Positions 16,016 through 24,943 of a stretch of 64,000 nt of DNA are shown piece by piece (position 1 is the stretch's first letter; each line of letters opens with the position of its first letter). Made by a program: the position numbers and the translations under genes. The DNA is taken from contig CAJGDC010000002.1 of the NCBI GenBank assembly GCA_904502005.1, forward strand, positions 1 through 64,000, given 5' to 3'. The notes beneath the pieces are model-generated. The model worked only from the letters and a program-made list of their open reading frames with translations, ran no database searches and was not told the DNA's origin. This DNA is from an uncultured Alistipes sp. (GTDB taxonomy: Bacteria > Bacteroidota > Bacteroidia > Bacteroidales > Rikenellaceae).

Positions 16016-16908
16016 CACTTCTTTCTGTATATCTGATACGAATTAACTATATTTTGCCACACGATATATGCTGTAGGTGCGACACAAGCCAAGGGATTCA
16101 GAAATGACTGCGCCATCCAAACAGCCAGCACTGTATTCTTCTGTCCCAACGACTGACCTCCAGCCACCTTGTCACCATATTTAGCACCTATCTTGCGGCC
16201 AATTATAAACTGAGCGAGACAAATAAATGCTGCCACAACTGCAAGAACAATCTCCGTTGTAAGGTCCGTTGCACTATGGTCAATAACAAAGGCTGTGGTT
16301 CTGCCTACAACAACGGTAAGGGATACCAGCCATATATAGAACGACATTCTACTATGGTCAGCTACCCACATAGCCACCTTTGGTAGCGCAAAGCGACACA
16401 GCTGCCCTGCTACAAATGGAGCAATAAGCAGTGGAGCCACCTTTGTAAGTATCTGCATAAGTGTACACTCTCCATTGCCCACCCACGAAAGGATGAATGG
16501 TGCAACACATGCTGTTGCTATATTACAAAGCAGGCTATAGGTGGTCATATTTTCAATATTAGCGCCCAACATACCACCAATAACTACAGCCGCCATAGCA
16601 ATCGGTGCAAGAGCACATATCATAGCTCCTTGAGCAATAGTCTCACCAAGCGGTTGGCATAGTGTATAGAGCATAATCGCTCCTACTATTTGCGCAGCGA
16701 AGAGCCAAAAGTGCATCATCGTGATGCGCATCTTTGTAATATCGACCCTGCAATAGGTAAAAAAGAGCATGGCAAATATCAGCAATGGCGTAACCATTCC
16801 GCCACTCCAATTATCTACCAAAACAATCTGACGACACAACAATGCACCTATAACCATACCGAACGGCATAGATATAGTGCGCAGTGTATGTGACGAAAGC
16901 CTCTGCAT
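16015..16908 (-). CDS. Bile acid:sodium symporter (BASS) family transporter
   Basis: 297 residues with about 9-10 hydrophobic segments. The C-terminal GGQSLGQKNTVLAVWMAQSF followed by LNPLACVAPTAYIVWQN matches the BASS-family region that binds sodium and substrate. Family members carry bile acids, pantoate, pyruvate or other organic anions; the substrate is not known. It is translationally coupled on both sides: its ATG overlaps the GH20 TAA, and its TGA overlaps dusB. Confidence 0.8.
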   Translation of the reverse strand: MQRLSSHTLRTISMPFGMVIGALLCRQIVLVDNWSGGMVTPLLIFAMLFFTYCRVDITKMRITMMHFWLFAAQIVGAIMLYTLCQPLGETIAQGAMICALAPIAMAAVVIGGMLGANIENMTTYSLLCNIATACVAPFILSWVGNGECTLMQILTKVAPLLIAPFVAGQLCRFALPKVAMWVADHSRMSFYIWLVSLTVVVGRTTAFVIDHSATDLTTEIVLAVVAAFICLAQFIIGRKIGAKYGDKVAGGQSLGQKNTVLAVWMAQSFLNPLACVAPTAYIVWQNIVNSYQIYRKK

Positions 16909-18515
16909 TACTCTATTCCATTAAAGAAGTAAGGAGCGTAGACAAAGCCCTTCTTATCGTACAATTTGCGAAGGATATGCATACGACGTGCAAAATCGTC
17001 ATAGTCCTTATTTCCATACGACCAACCAGTCTCAGCAAGCGCAGCAACACGCGGCAAGAGCATATGCTGAATATGGTCAAAGGTTGCGATATACTCAGTC
17101 CACAGATTAACCTGCACACCCTTAATAAACTTCTGTTGCTCCTCATTAAGCCCCGAATAAGGGTCCAAAGAGTAGGTTTTACGCAATGTAACAGGGAAAC
17201 GACCATTACCAAGAGGCTCACCATTCTTTGTCGGATTTGAAGTCTGGTAGTAATCAATATAGCAGTGGGTATTTGGAGTCATAATAACATGATTTCCCAA
17301 CTTTGCAGCAGCAATACCACCCTTGCTGCCACGCCAAGACATCACTGTTGCACTCTTTGAAATTCCACCCTGAAGAATCTCATCCCAACCGATAATAGAA
17401 CGACCACGCTCATTGAGCCACTTCTCTATACGCTCCATAAAGTAGCTCTGAAGCTGATGCTCATCTTTTAGTCCCTCATCCTTAATGCGCTTCTGGCAGT
17501 GAGGACACTTTTTCCACTCATCACGTGGAGCCTCGTCGCCACCAATATGAATATACTTATATGGAAAGAGCTCAAGCACCTCAGTAAGCACGTTCTCAAT
17601 AAACTCGAAGGTGCTCTCCTTACCTGCACAGAAGATATTCTTGCTAATTCCCCAACGAGTCCACACCTCATAAGGCCCACCTGAGCAGCCAAGATGTGGA
17701 TAGGTTGTAAGCGCAGCCACCGCATGACCAGGCATCTCAATCTCTGGGATAACATCAATGTATCGCTCTGCTGCATAGGCTACAACCTCACGCACCTGAT
17801 CTTGAGTAAAGACACCGCCATAACGAGTACCATCATAGACCTTTGACTTACGATTTCTGCCTATAATCGTCTCATTGCGATATGCTCCAACCTGTGACAA
17901 CTCAGGATAACGCTTAATCTCAATTCGCCAACCTTGATCCTCTGTAAGATGCCAATGGAACTTGTTTATTTTATGTAATGCAAGTATGTCTATATAACGC
18001 TTTACTTCATCTACTGTAAAGATGTGACGGCAGACATCAAACATAGCACCACGATACTCAAAATGTGGCTTATCTGCAATGGTAACAGCAGCAAGTGTAA
18101 CAACACCACTCTCTATAGGCGAAGCTGCTGCAATCTGTAGCAGACTCTGCAAACCAAAGAAGACAGCACGCTCACTGCCACCAACAATCCAAATGCCGGC
18201 TGTAGTAATCTTAAGCATATACTGCTCTGACTCAAGAGTCGAATCAACCGATAGATTGATAGCTCCAGAACGAGATGACGACTTCTTGACAACCAGGCGT
18301 TTACCTAGTATTACCTCAAGGTCCTCTGCAAATATCTCACCAGCACGAACAAGTGATGCTGACTCAGTACGGACAATACTCTTTGAGTTCAGAATAAACT
18401 GTCCTTCAATCGCCTCACAACTTAGCGGACGAGGCACAATAACATTTGCATAATCAACAGCATAAACAGCTGTTGAGCAAAGAATTGCAACGATTATTAA
18501 AAGTATACGTTTCAT
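16908..18515 (-). CDS. Beta-N-acetylhexosaminidase, glycoside hydrolase family 20
   Basis: 535 residues with a signal peptide (MKRILLIIVAILCSTAVYA), so periplasmic or exported. An N-terminal GH20b-like domain (IVPRPLSCEAIEGQFIL) precedes the TIM barrel with KFHWHLTEDQGWRIEIKRYP and the catalytic Asp-Glu pair in IHIGGDEAP. It removes terminal GlcNAc or GalNAc from host mucin or bacterial glycans by substrate-assisted catalysis. It is preceded after 3 nt by a 989-residue exported protein, and the two probably form part of one glycan/cell-wall-related operon. Confidence 0.95.
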   Translation of the reverse strand: MKRILLIIVAILCSTAVYAVDYANVIVPRPLSCEAIEGQFILNSKSIVRTESASLVRAGEIFAEDLEVILGKRLVVKKSSSRSGAINLSVDSTLESEQYMLKITTAGIWIVGGSERAVFFGLQSLLQIAAASPIESGVVTLAAVTIADKPHFEYRGAMFDVCRHIFTVDEVKRYIDILALHKINKFHWHLTEDQGWRIEIKRYPELSQVGAYRNETIIGRNRKSKVYDGTRYGGVFTQDQVREVVAYAAERYIDVIPEIEMPGHAVAALTTYPHLGCSGGPYEVWTRWGISKNIFCAGKESTFEFIENVLTEVLELFPYKYIHIGGDEAPRDEWKKCPHCQKRIKDEGLKDEHQLQSYFMERIEKWLNERGRSIIGWDEILQGGISKSATVMSWRGSKGGIAAAKLGNHVIMTPNTHCYIDYYQTSNPTKNGEPLGNGRFPVTLRKTYSLDPYSGLNEEQQKFIKGVQVNLWTEYIATFDHIQHMLLPRVAALAETGWSYGNKDYDDFARRMHILRKLYDKKGFVYAPYFFNGIE

Positions 18516-18518
18516 AGG

Positions 18519-21488
18519 TTAGTGTATTAAATATTCTATAATCTCTCTCATCAAAAAGTCGCGATTCTGCTCATCTGTAATGGACTCAAACGGAAATCCC
18601 ATAACAAATGTTGCTCCACCCTTCTCGCCGTTCCATCCAATGGCTGCTGCAAGATTACTATCCGGATAGCGCATTAACATCTTTGCGTTACCCACCGGTG
18701 CAAAAGCATCTACCGAATTAACTGTATAGTAATCAGGGCGATACTCTCGGCAATAGCTATAATCTCTACTACTAAGACGTTCTGCTGCACGACTCGCAGT
18801 TGTAACATAATCCAATTTTGTGACACAACTGCCATTTCCCATATACGAAATATGGAGTATATCCCTTGCAAATTGCACATCTACCTCTCGTGAGGTCTTA
18901 GAACCACAGAGATCAGCACCTATGTATGCACCAGATACGAACAAAGCTCCATTTGACTTTAAGTAATCAGAGATAACTCTCTGTAAATCATCAGAGAAAC
19001 ACTGATATTTACTCTCAGCAACTCCTCGACCTATAGTTGTAGTTCGTTGTTTACCCAATACAAGATCCACGACATTAAAGCCAGACAAATCCACCTCCCC
19101 ACTCTCAACGGCAGCTACACTGGAAGAGTAGAAAGAGCAACCAGTGACCTTAAGACTTTTGCCATGAAGATATGGGTAGTCAAAGCTATTTCCACCAACG
19201 ATTTTGCCTGCGTGGTTACTAAATGAGACACCAAAAGCTCGAGGTTCACTCTTCTCTCTTCGTTTTGAGATATCGTGTACACGTTGCTCACCAATAAATG
19301 CCACATCGCGCAGGTATGCCACACCGCTATCAAACTCATTATGAAAACCATCTTCACGACACTCCGCAGCCGACAACCTATCAAAACCATTGACAATCAT
19401 TACTGTTGACTGAGCATCAGAAGATTGACATACAGCAAGCGTTTCACTTGGAAAACTCTCTCCACCAGCATTAATTGCAGTTACACGATAACTATATATA
19501 ACATCTTGCTTTTGATTGACAATCAGAGAATTATCTGTCACAACCCTACCATTATCAAAGCCACCATCACCTTCACGTGTATATACTATATACGCAGTTG
19601 GTTTTGCTGTTATTTCAAGAGAATCAACAGTAGCTCTCCATGTCAATCGAACCTCGCCATCACCAGCTGGTGAGGTAGCAAAACTATTTATCGGCAGAGG
19701 TGCCACACAATACTCTCTACCATACTGAACCGACAGATGGCGCAAAATTGCCTTATATATAGCACGCGAAACTGTAAACTTAAAGTTAGGGTCGTGACCA
19801 AGTCGCATATCAGCCAAATTCTGGTGCGACAGCAGCTCCAATAGCATAGTCGGTGTAGATGGCACACGAGCCTCAAAATAGGAGCGATTCCACATACCTC
19901 GTCTTCGCCACTCTGGCTCATATGTACGACGTATATCATTGGTAATCTGCGACATAATAAGGTCTGTAAGGTCGCGCGAAAGGAAACGACTTGCGCCATC
20001 TTCAAACTTTCCTTTTTTGTACTTAGTATAGTAAATACCCAAAGTACCAATGGTTGCATCATTGTCTGTAATTCCCGCATCAGAGTGGAAGGCTAGTGAC
20101 AAATCGATAGGAATACCAAGCCCCTCCTCCTTTTCAAGACGCTCAGAGCCACCCATCAGAGCATTTACCCACTCACCTCGACACTTGTAGTCATCATTAT
20201 AGTCATTACAATCGTCATGCTTACTATAGACCTCTTTATCAAATCCTGCCCACTGGAGCCAATACCTTGCACCCTCACAATAGCGTGGCATGCCACTCGT
20301 TATTGGAGTATAATCACACCCCTCAACGCGCAGAGAATCACATACAGTGCGAGCAATGTTTCCATAACCACCACCTATCTTTACAGCATCAGCAGTAACT
20401 ACGTAATTATTTGAGTTAGCAATATTTGTAAGCGTTACTGCAAGTTTATCTTTACCTGGAGTAAAATGATATGTACCGAGATAAATCCATGTACCACCAC
20501 CTATCTTTTGATTGACATGCACACGGCTCTGTCCACCTGCATGATGAATAGTATAGAGCGCCCCATCCAAACTATTTGGCAATGACTTATAACTTACATA
20601 AACCGCATAATCACCGCTCTTATCAAAGTTTGCCGACCACTTTGCCACACTTGGCTTACCTCCGTCAGCAACAGTCTTAACAACCCTGCAACTACCATCC
20701 TTAAATGGATTTTCTCCAGAGAGATAGCTCTCATTTTTATATGCAAAACCCTCCGAAATAGAGTTCCAGAGTTGCAAACCATTAGTTTCAGAGTAACCAA
20801 TGCCATCATTGTCAACAATAATCTCCTCGGTCTGGAAATCGCGCTCACGAGGGAGCATAACCGTTGCTCCTGCGGCCTCAAGCATAGGCACTACGTACGG
20901 AAGCACATAGCTCTGAGTATACAAATCCTCAACAGTCTGCCATAGCAGAGAGCGCTGCCAACGCCACTCATTGGCCTTAACATCAAAATAACGACCATGG
21001 CTCTGCCACAGAGCGATATGTCTATCATTTAATCCCTTAGTGATTTTATAAGGACGTTCAGGACGCACCAGCTGACCACCCTCAGAGCTATTGACAAAAG
21101 GGGTAACTCTCTTTGTTGAACTGCGATATCCAAGAGGTATATATTGTGACATCTCTCTACCATCAGAATAGAGTTCTACCTTCTTAGTCTTCAATTTAGC
21201 AGGTAGATGGATTCGTACAGAATCACACATAGCTCGCAAATTATCTTCACGAACAGGATAGTACGACAGGCCTACAGATGTAACAACTCTTACAGCGCCG
21301 CCCTTAATAGCCACAGAGGTCACCTTTACCTGAACACCTTTAACCTCGCGCTGAACAATGCGCGTAAGTGTCTGAGATATAGCCGTTTTCTGTTGCTCGG
21401 TTACAATGCTTTTAGGAGCAGCAGCAACTACACCCGAGATAAAAAGCGATAGAATGAGTATATAAATTTTACGCAAATTCGGTTTCAT
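18519..21488 (-). CDS. Exported protein with golvesin-like, amidase-like and Fn3-like regions
   Basis: 989 residues with a signal peptide (ILILSLFISGVVAAA). Residues about 275-385 look like a golvesin C-terminal-like beta-domain (SGDYAVYVSYKSLPNS, GGGTWIYLGTYHF, VTADAVKIGGG). A following region (FHSDAG, YYTKYKKGKF, PTMLLELLSHQNLADMRLG) resembles an N-acetylmuramoyl-L-alanine amidase-type fold. A fibronectin-III-like segment (EVRLTWRATVDSLE) and a long C-terminal domain follow. Homologues are often labelled xanthan lyase or golvesin-domain protein; no catalytic activity is proven by what I see. It is the first gene of the operon, with a -7 box 5 nt before the ATG. Confidence 0.7.
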   Translation of the reverse strand: MKPNLRKIYILILSLFISGVVAAAPKSIVTEQQKTAISQTLTRIVQREVKGVQVKVTSVAIKGGAVRVVTSVGLSYYPVREDNLRAMCDSVRIHLPAKLKTKKVELYSDGREMSQYIPLGYRSSTKRVTPFVNSSEGGQLVRPERPYKITKGLNDRHIALWQSHGRYFDVKANEWRWQRSLLWQTVEDLYTQSYVLPYVVPMLEAAGATVMLPRERDFQTEEIIVDNDGIGYSETNGLQLWNSISEGFAYKNESYLSGENPFKDGSCRVVKTVADGGKPSVAKWSANFDKSGDYAVYVSYKSLPNSLDGALYTIHHAGGQSRVHVNQKIGGGTWIYLGTYHFTPGKDKLAVTLTNIANSNNYVVTADAVKIGGGYGNIARTVCDSLRVEGCDYTPITSGMPRYCEGARYWLQWAGFDKEVYSKHDDCNDYNDDYKCRGEWVNALMGGSERLEKEEGLGIPIDLSLAFHSDAGITDNDATIGTLGIYYTKYKKGKFEDGASRFLSRDLTDLIMSQITNDIRRTYEPEWRRRGMWNRSYFEARVPSTPTMLLELLSHQNLADMRLGHDPNFKFTVSRAIYKAILRHLSVQYGREYCVAPLPINSFATSPAGDGEVRLTWRATVDSLEITAKPTAYIVYTREGDGGFDNGRVVTDNSLIVNQKQDVIYSYRVTAINAGGESFPSETLAVCQSSDAQSTVMIVNGFDRLSAAECREDGFHNEFDSGVAYLRDVAFIGEQRVHDISKRREKSEPRAFGVSFSNHAGKIVGGNSFDYPYLHGKSLKVTGCSFYSSSVAAVESGEVDLSGFNVVDLVLGKQRTTTIGRGVAESKYQCFSDDLQRVISDYLKSNGALFVSGAYIGADLCGSKTSREVDVQFARDILHISYMGNGSCVTKLDYVTTASRAAERLSSRDYSYCREYRPDYYTVNSVDAFAPVGNAKMLMRYPDSNLAAAIGWNGEKGGATFVMGFPFESITDEQNRDFLMREIIEYLIH

Positions 21489-21493
21489 AGTGA

Positions 21494-21501
21494 CAAAGAT
21501 A
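21494..21501 (-). promoter_or_regulatory. -7 box TATCTTTG for the golvesin-domain operon
   Basis: The minus-strand TATCTTTG ends 5 nt before the ATG at 21488, predicting a leaderless message for the four-gene operon that ends at dusB. Confidence 0.7.
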
Positions 21502-21523
21502 CAAAATAAAGGTATCTTTTCAC

Positions 21524-21551
21524 AAAAAAGAGGAGGTTTTTACACCTCCTC
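21524..21551 (-). terminator. Rho-independent terminator after pepD
   Basis: On the minus strand GAGGAGG / CCTCCTC surround TGTAAAAA and are followed by six T. It starts 4 nt after the pepD stop and separates it from the next operon. Confidence 0.88.
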
Positions 21552-21555
21552 ATCT

Positions 21556-22998
21556 TTATTTCACTCGTTTCAGTACATCAAGAAGCAGTCTCCAGAATTT
21601 ATCAACAGTGGCTATCTCAAGTCTTTCATCAGGAGAGTGAACACCTCTTAGTGTCGGTCCGAAAGAGACCATCTCCAGATGTGGATACTTCTCAAGGAAC
21701 AGACCACACTCAAGACCAGCATGGATAGCTCGCACCTTTGGCTCTGCATCAAAGAGTGACTTATAACTATCAATACTCCAAGCCAAAAGTGATGAATTTG
21801 GATTAGGGGTCCATCCAGGATAACCATCAGAGTGCTCCACTGTTGCGCCAGAGGATGCAAGCACAGCCTCAACGCTATGCATCGCATTTCTCTTCGCCAA
21901 CTCTACACTTGAGCGCTGAGATGTTGTTACAACAATCTGCTTACCTACAAACTTCACAGAAGCTGTATTTGTAGAGGTCTCAACAAGGTCCTTCATAGTT
22001 TGTGACATAGCCAGCACACCATTTGGCAGACCTACAATTGCAGCAAGGAGTGCCGACTGAGTATCCTCGTCAATCACAGGCTGCTCGGCCGCCTGACCCA
22101 AAGTAAATTTCAGATTTGGCTCAGTAGCTAAATATAGAGCCTTTGTTGCAGACACATAGGTCGCGAGTGCTGTCTCAAAGAGTAGCGCAGTATGCTCTGG
22201 AACGGCAACAATAGCATACGCCTCACGCGGAATAGCGTTACGGAGATTTCCACCATCAAACATACCAAGACGAATACCAAAACGCTCTGCATCGTAAAGG
22301 AAGTGTGCCAAAATCTTATTTGCATTACCAAGACCCTTATCAATATCGTCGCCAGAGTGTCCACCCTTAAGACCTGAAACACCCACACGGTAATACTCAT
22401 AACCCGCAGGGAGATTCTCCGTATTATAATCGAAATAGCCGAGAGTATCCACACCACCTGCACAGCCGATAAAAATCTCACCCTCATCCTCAGAGTCGAG
22501 ATTTATCAGATACTTACCCGTAAGCATACCCTCACCAAGATTAAAGGCACCTGTAAGACCGGTCTCCTCATCTACGGTAAAGAGCGCCTCAATTGCGCCG
22601 TGCTCAATAGTTGGGTCAATAAGTACCGCAAGTGCTGCAGCCATACCGATACCACAGTCGGCACCAAGGGTTGTTCCCTCAGCCTTCACCCAGCCATCCT
22701 CAATCTTTGTACGGATAGGTTCTGTCATAAAGTCATGAACAGTGTCGGAGTTCTTCTCGCAAACCATATCCATGTGTGACTGCAAAATTACAGTTGGCAC
22801 ACCTTCATAACCAGCAGTGGCAGCTTTGCGAATTACAACATTGCCAATCTGGTCACGCTCTGCCTCAAGGTTGTGCTTTTTAGCAAAATCGAGCAGGTAC
22901 TCAATAATCTTCTCCTCGTGCTTTGAAGGACGAGGCACCGCAGTAATTTCATCAAAAATTTCCCAAATCAAATTGGGTTGAAGTTCTCTAATTGTCAT
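21556..22998 (-). CDS. pepD: Cytosolic aminoacyl-histidine (nonspecific) dipeptidase
   Basis: 480 residues, the usual length of M20C PepD. Metal-site motifs: QSHMDMV (His and Asp), GADCGIGMA (bridging Asp), DEETGLTG (catalytic Glu), and HSGDDIDKG in the lid domain. It hydrolyses dipeptides such as Xaa-His in the cytoplasm. It follows ispF by 2 nt and ends the azgA-type/ispF/pepD operon. Confidence 0.95.
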   Translation of the reverse strand: MTIRELQPNLIWEIFDEITAVPRPSKHEEKIIEYLLDFAKKHNLEAERDQIGNVVIRKAATAGYEGVPTVILQSHMDMVCEKNSDTVHDFMTEPIRTKIEDGWVKAEGTTLGADCGIGMAAALAVLIDPTIEHGAIEALFTVDEETGLTGAFNLGEGMLTGKYLINLDSEDEGEIFIGCAGGVDTLGYFDYNTENLPAGYEYYRVGVSGLKGGHSGDDIDKGLGNANKILAHFLYDAERFGIRLGMFDGGNLRNAIPREAYAIVAVPEHTALLFETALATYVSATKALYLATEPNLKFTLGQAAEQPVIDEDTQSALLAAIVGLPNGVLAMSQTMKDLVETSTNTASVKFVGKQIVVTTSQRSSVELAKRNAMHSVEAVLASSGATVEHSDGYPGWTPNPNSSLLAWSIDSYKSLFDAEPKVRAIHAGLECGLFLEKYPHLEMVSFGPTLRGVHSPDERLEIATVDKFWRLLLDVLKRVK

Positions 22999-23000
22999 CT

Positions 23001-23480
23001 CTATTCCTTATAAATTAACGCAACAGCCGTAGCAGAGACACCCTTCTCCTCACCTTCGAAACCCAAATGTTCGGTAGTCGTCGCCTTGACTGATACAGAT
23101 TCAACATCAACACCTATGCACTGCGCAATTATCGTGCGCATAGCATCTATATATGGTCGCAACTTAGGTCGTTGCATTGCCACTGTAACATCTACATTAC
23201 CAACCTTATACCCCAACTGAGCAAGCAGAAAGACGACCCTCTTAAGGAGCAAAGTAGAGTCAATACCCTTAAACTCTGCAGAGCTATCAGGAAAGTGTTT
23301 TCCAATATCTCCCAAAGCCGCTGCACCCAGTAGTGCATCACAGAGTGCATGAATCAACACATCACCATCAGAGTGAGCTATACACCCCTTAGTATGAGGA
23401 ATATCCACCCCACCCAACACAAGCCTAAGCCCTTCGCCTAGAGCATGTACATCATATCCGTGACCTATTCTGAAATTCAT
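23001..23480 (-). CDS. ispF: 2-C-methyl-D-erythritol 2,4-cyclodiphosphate synthase
   Basis: 159 residues. It cyclises CDP-methylerythritol 2-phosphate in the non-mevalonate isoprenoid pathway. Metal-binding FRIGHGYDVHAL is at the N-terminus, followed by AHSDGDVLIHALCDALLGA and KATTTEHLGFEGEEKGVSA near the end. ATG 23480 is chosen because the family begins two residues before RIGHGYDVH and because it lies one base after the upstream TAG. A longer frame to 23558 would run back into the permease gene. Confidence 0.97.
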   Translation of the reverse strand: MNFRIGHGYDVHALGEGLRLVLGGVDIPHTKGCIAHSDGDVLIHALCDALLGAAALGDIGKHFPDSSAEFKGIDSTLLLKRVVFLLAQLGYKVGNVDVTVAMQRPKLRPYIDAMRTIIAQCIGVDVESVSVKATTTEHLGFEGEEKGVSATAVALIYKE

Positions 23481-23481
23481 A

Positions 23482-24774
23482 CTATATAAATATATATTTG
23501 AGTACAAAGAGTATTGCGAGAATATACATTGCAGGGGTAATCTTACTAAACTTACCACAAATCATATTCATCACCACATAGGAAATCATACCAAGCAGAA
23601 TACCGTTTGAAATTGAGTATGACAGTGGCATCATCACAATACAAACGAACGCCGGAATAGCCTCCGAGAAGTCGTCAAACGGAATCTTCACAATAGGTTC
23701 CATCATCAGCAGACCCACGATAATAAGCGCAGGGGCTGTCGCAGCTGCAGGTATCGAGAGGAAGAGCGGCGAGAAGAATAGCGACACAGCAAAGCAGAGT
23801 GCCACAGAGAATGCAGTAAGACCCGAACGACCACCCTGAGCCACGCCTGCCGCACTCTCTACATATGTTGTAGTTGTAGATGTGCCGAGCATTGCGCCAG
23901 CTGTTGTTGCAATAGCATCTGCCATAAACGCCTGCTTAAGGCGGTGGATATCTCCCTTCTCATCAACCATATGCGACTTCGTACACACACCAATAAGTGT
24001 ACCTACTGTATCAAACATATCGATAAAGAAGAAGGTAAAGACAATTATCAGCATATCCATCGTAAAGATATTCTCAAACTCAAACTGACAGCAGATTGAG
24101 CTGATAGACTCAGGCTTTGAGAGTACGCCCTTAAACTCTGTAACTCCCATCGGAATACCAATAAGCATTGTAATAAGAATACCTATAAGGATTGCGCCAG
24201 GAACATTACGCATATACAGAAAGCCCGTGATTAGCAGTCCAATAAGGGCGAGCAGTGCAGAGCCAGAGGTTATATCGCCAAGAGCGACGAGCGTGGCCTC
24301 GTTGTTCACAATTACGCCGGCGCTATTAAAACCGATAAATGTGATAAAGAGTCCAATACCTACACCAATGGCTTTACGAAGATTAAGAGGTATCGCTTCT
24401 ACAATCTTTTCACGGACATTTGTGATGGTAAGAAGTATAAAAATTATACCCTCAATAAGCACTGCCGTCAATGCAAACTGCCAGCTATAGCCCATACCCA
24501 TACATACGCTATAGACAAAAAAGGCATTCAGTCCCATTCCCGGAGCGAGTCCAAATGGAAGCTTACCCAAAAATGCCATTGCCAGACAGCCGACAATTGC
24601 AGCTAACGCTGTAGCAGTAAAGACCGCACCACTAGACATCCCATCCAGTAGACTAAACATTGCAGGATTAACAGCAAGGATGTATGACATTGTGAGGAAT
24701 GTTGTTATTCCTGCCAAAATCTCCGTTCTAATAGTTGTTTGCGATGGGTCAAATCCAAATAATTTAGCAAGCAT
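23482..24774 (-). CDS. AzgA/PbuG-type purine permease (NCS2 superfamily)
   Basis: 430 residues, about 12 membrane segments. It begins MLAKLFGFDPSQTTIRTEIL and contains AGITTFLTMSYILAVNPAM, FGLAPGMGLNAFFVY and GTSTTTTYVESAAGVAQGGR, all signatures of the AzgA subfamily that imports adenine, guanine or hypoxanthine by proton symport. ATG 24774 fits the family start; a TTG two codons earlier is less likely. A -7 box lies about 35 nt upstream. It leads an operon with ispF and pepD. Confidence 0.9.
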   Translation of the reverse strand: MLAKLFGFDPSQTTIRTEILAGITTFLTMSYILAVNPAMFSLLDGMSSGAVFTATALAAIVGCLAMAFLGKLPFGLAPGMGLNAFFVYSVCMGMGYSWQFALTAVLIEGIIFILLTITNVREKIVEAIPLNLRKAIGVGIGLFITFIGFNSAGVIVNNEATLVALGDITSGSALLALIGLLITGFLYMRNVPGAILIGILITMLIGIPMGVTEFKGVLSKPESISSICCQFEFENIFTMDMLIIVFTFFFIDMFDTVGTLIGVCTKSHMVDEKGDIHRLKQAFMADAIATTAGAMLGTSTTTTYVESAAGVAQGGRSGLTAFSVALCFAVSLFFSPLFLSIPAAATAPALIIVGLLMMEPIVKIPFDDFSEAIPAFVCIVMMPLSYSISNGILLGMISYVVMNMICGKFSKITPAMYILAILFVLKYIFI

Positions 24775-24809
24775 TATCAATTTATGTTGATAGTAGTTAT
24801 AAATTTAGG

Positions 24810-24817
24810 CAAATATA
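24810..24817 (-). promoter_or_regulatory. -7 box TATATTTG for the purine permease operon
   Basis: The minus-strand TATATTTG matches TAnnTTTG and predicts a transcript start about 30 nt before the ATG at 24774. No riboswitch-like structure is evident in the short leader. Confidence 0.6.
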
Positions 24818-24884
24818 ACAATAAGAAAGTAAAATAACAAATAGAAAAATAGACTCTATACAACTGCGAATAGCGATAACAATC

Positions 24885-24926
24885 AAAAAAGAGGTTGTTC
24901 AACAGCAACGAAGAACAACCTCTTTT
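24885..24926 (-). terminator. Rho-independent terminator after the phosphoesterase gene
   Basis: AAAGAGGTTGTTC / GAACAACCTCTTT form a 13-bp stem around a 12-nt loop, flanked by A on one side and T on the other. It lies 18 nt past the stop at 24944 and could work in both directions. Confidence 0.88.
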
Positions 24927-24943
24927 ATGGTGGCATCAAAATA

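Noticed and set aside
23481..23558. Longer ispF reading into the permease gene
   Set aside because: It would overlap the end of the permease gene by over 70 bp; the ATG at 23480 fits the family and the coupling.
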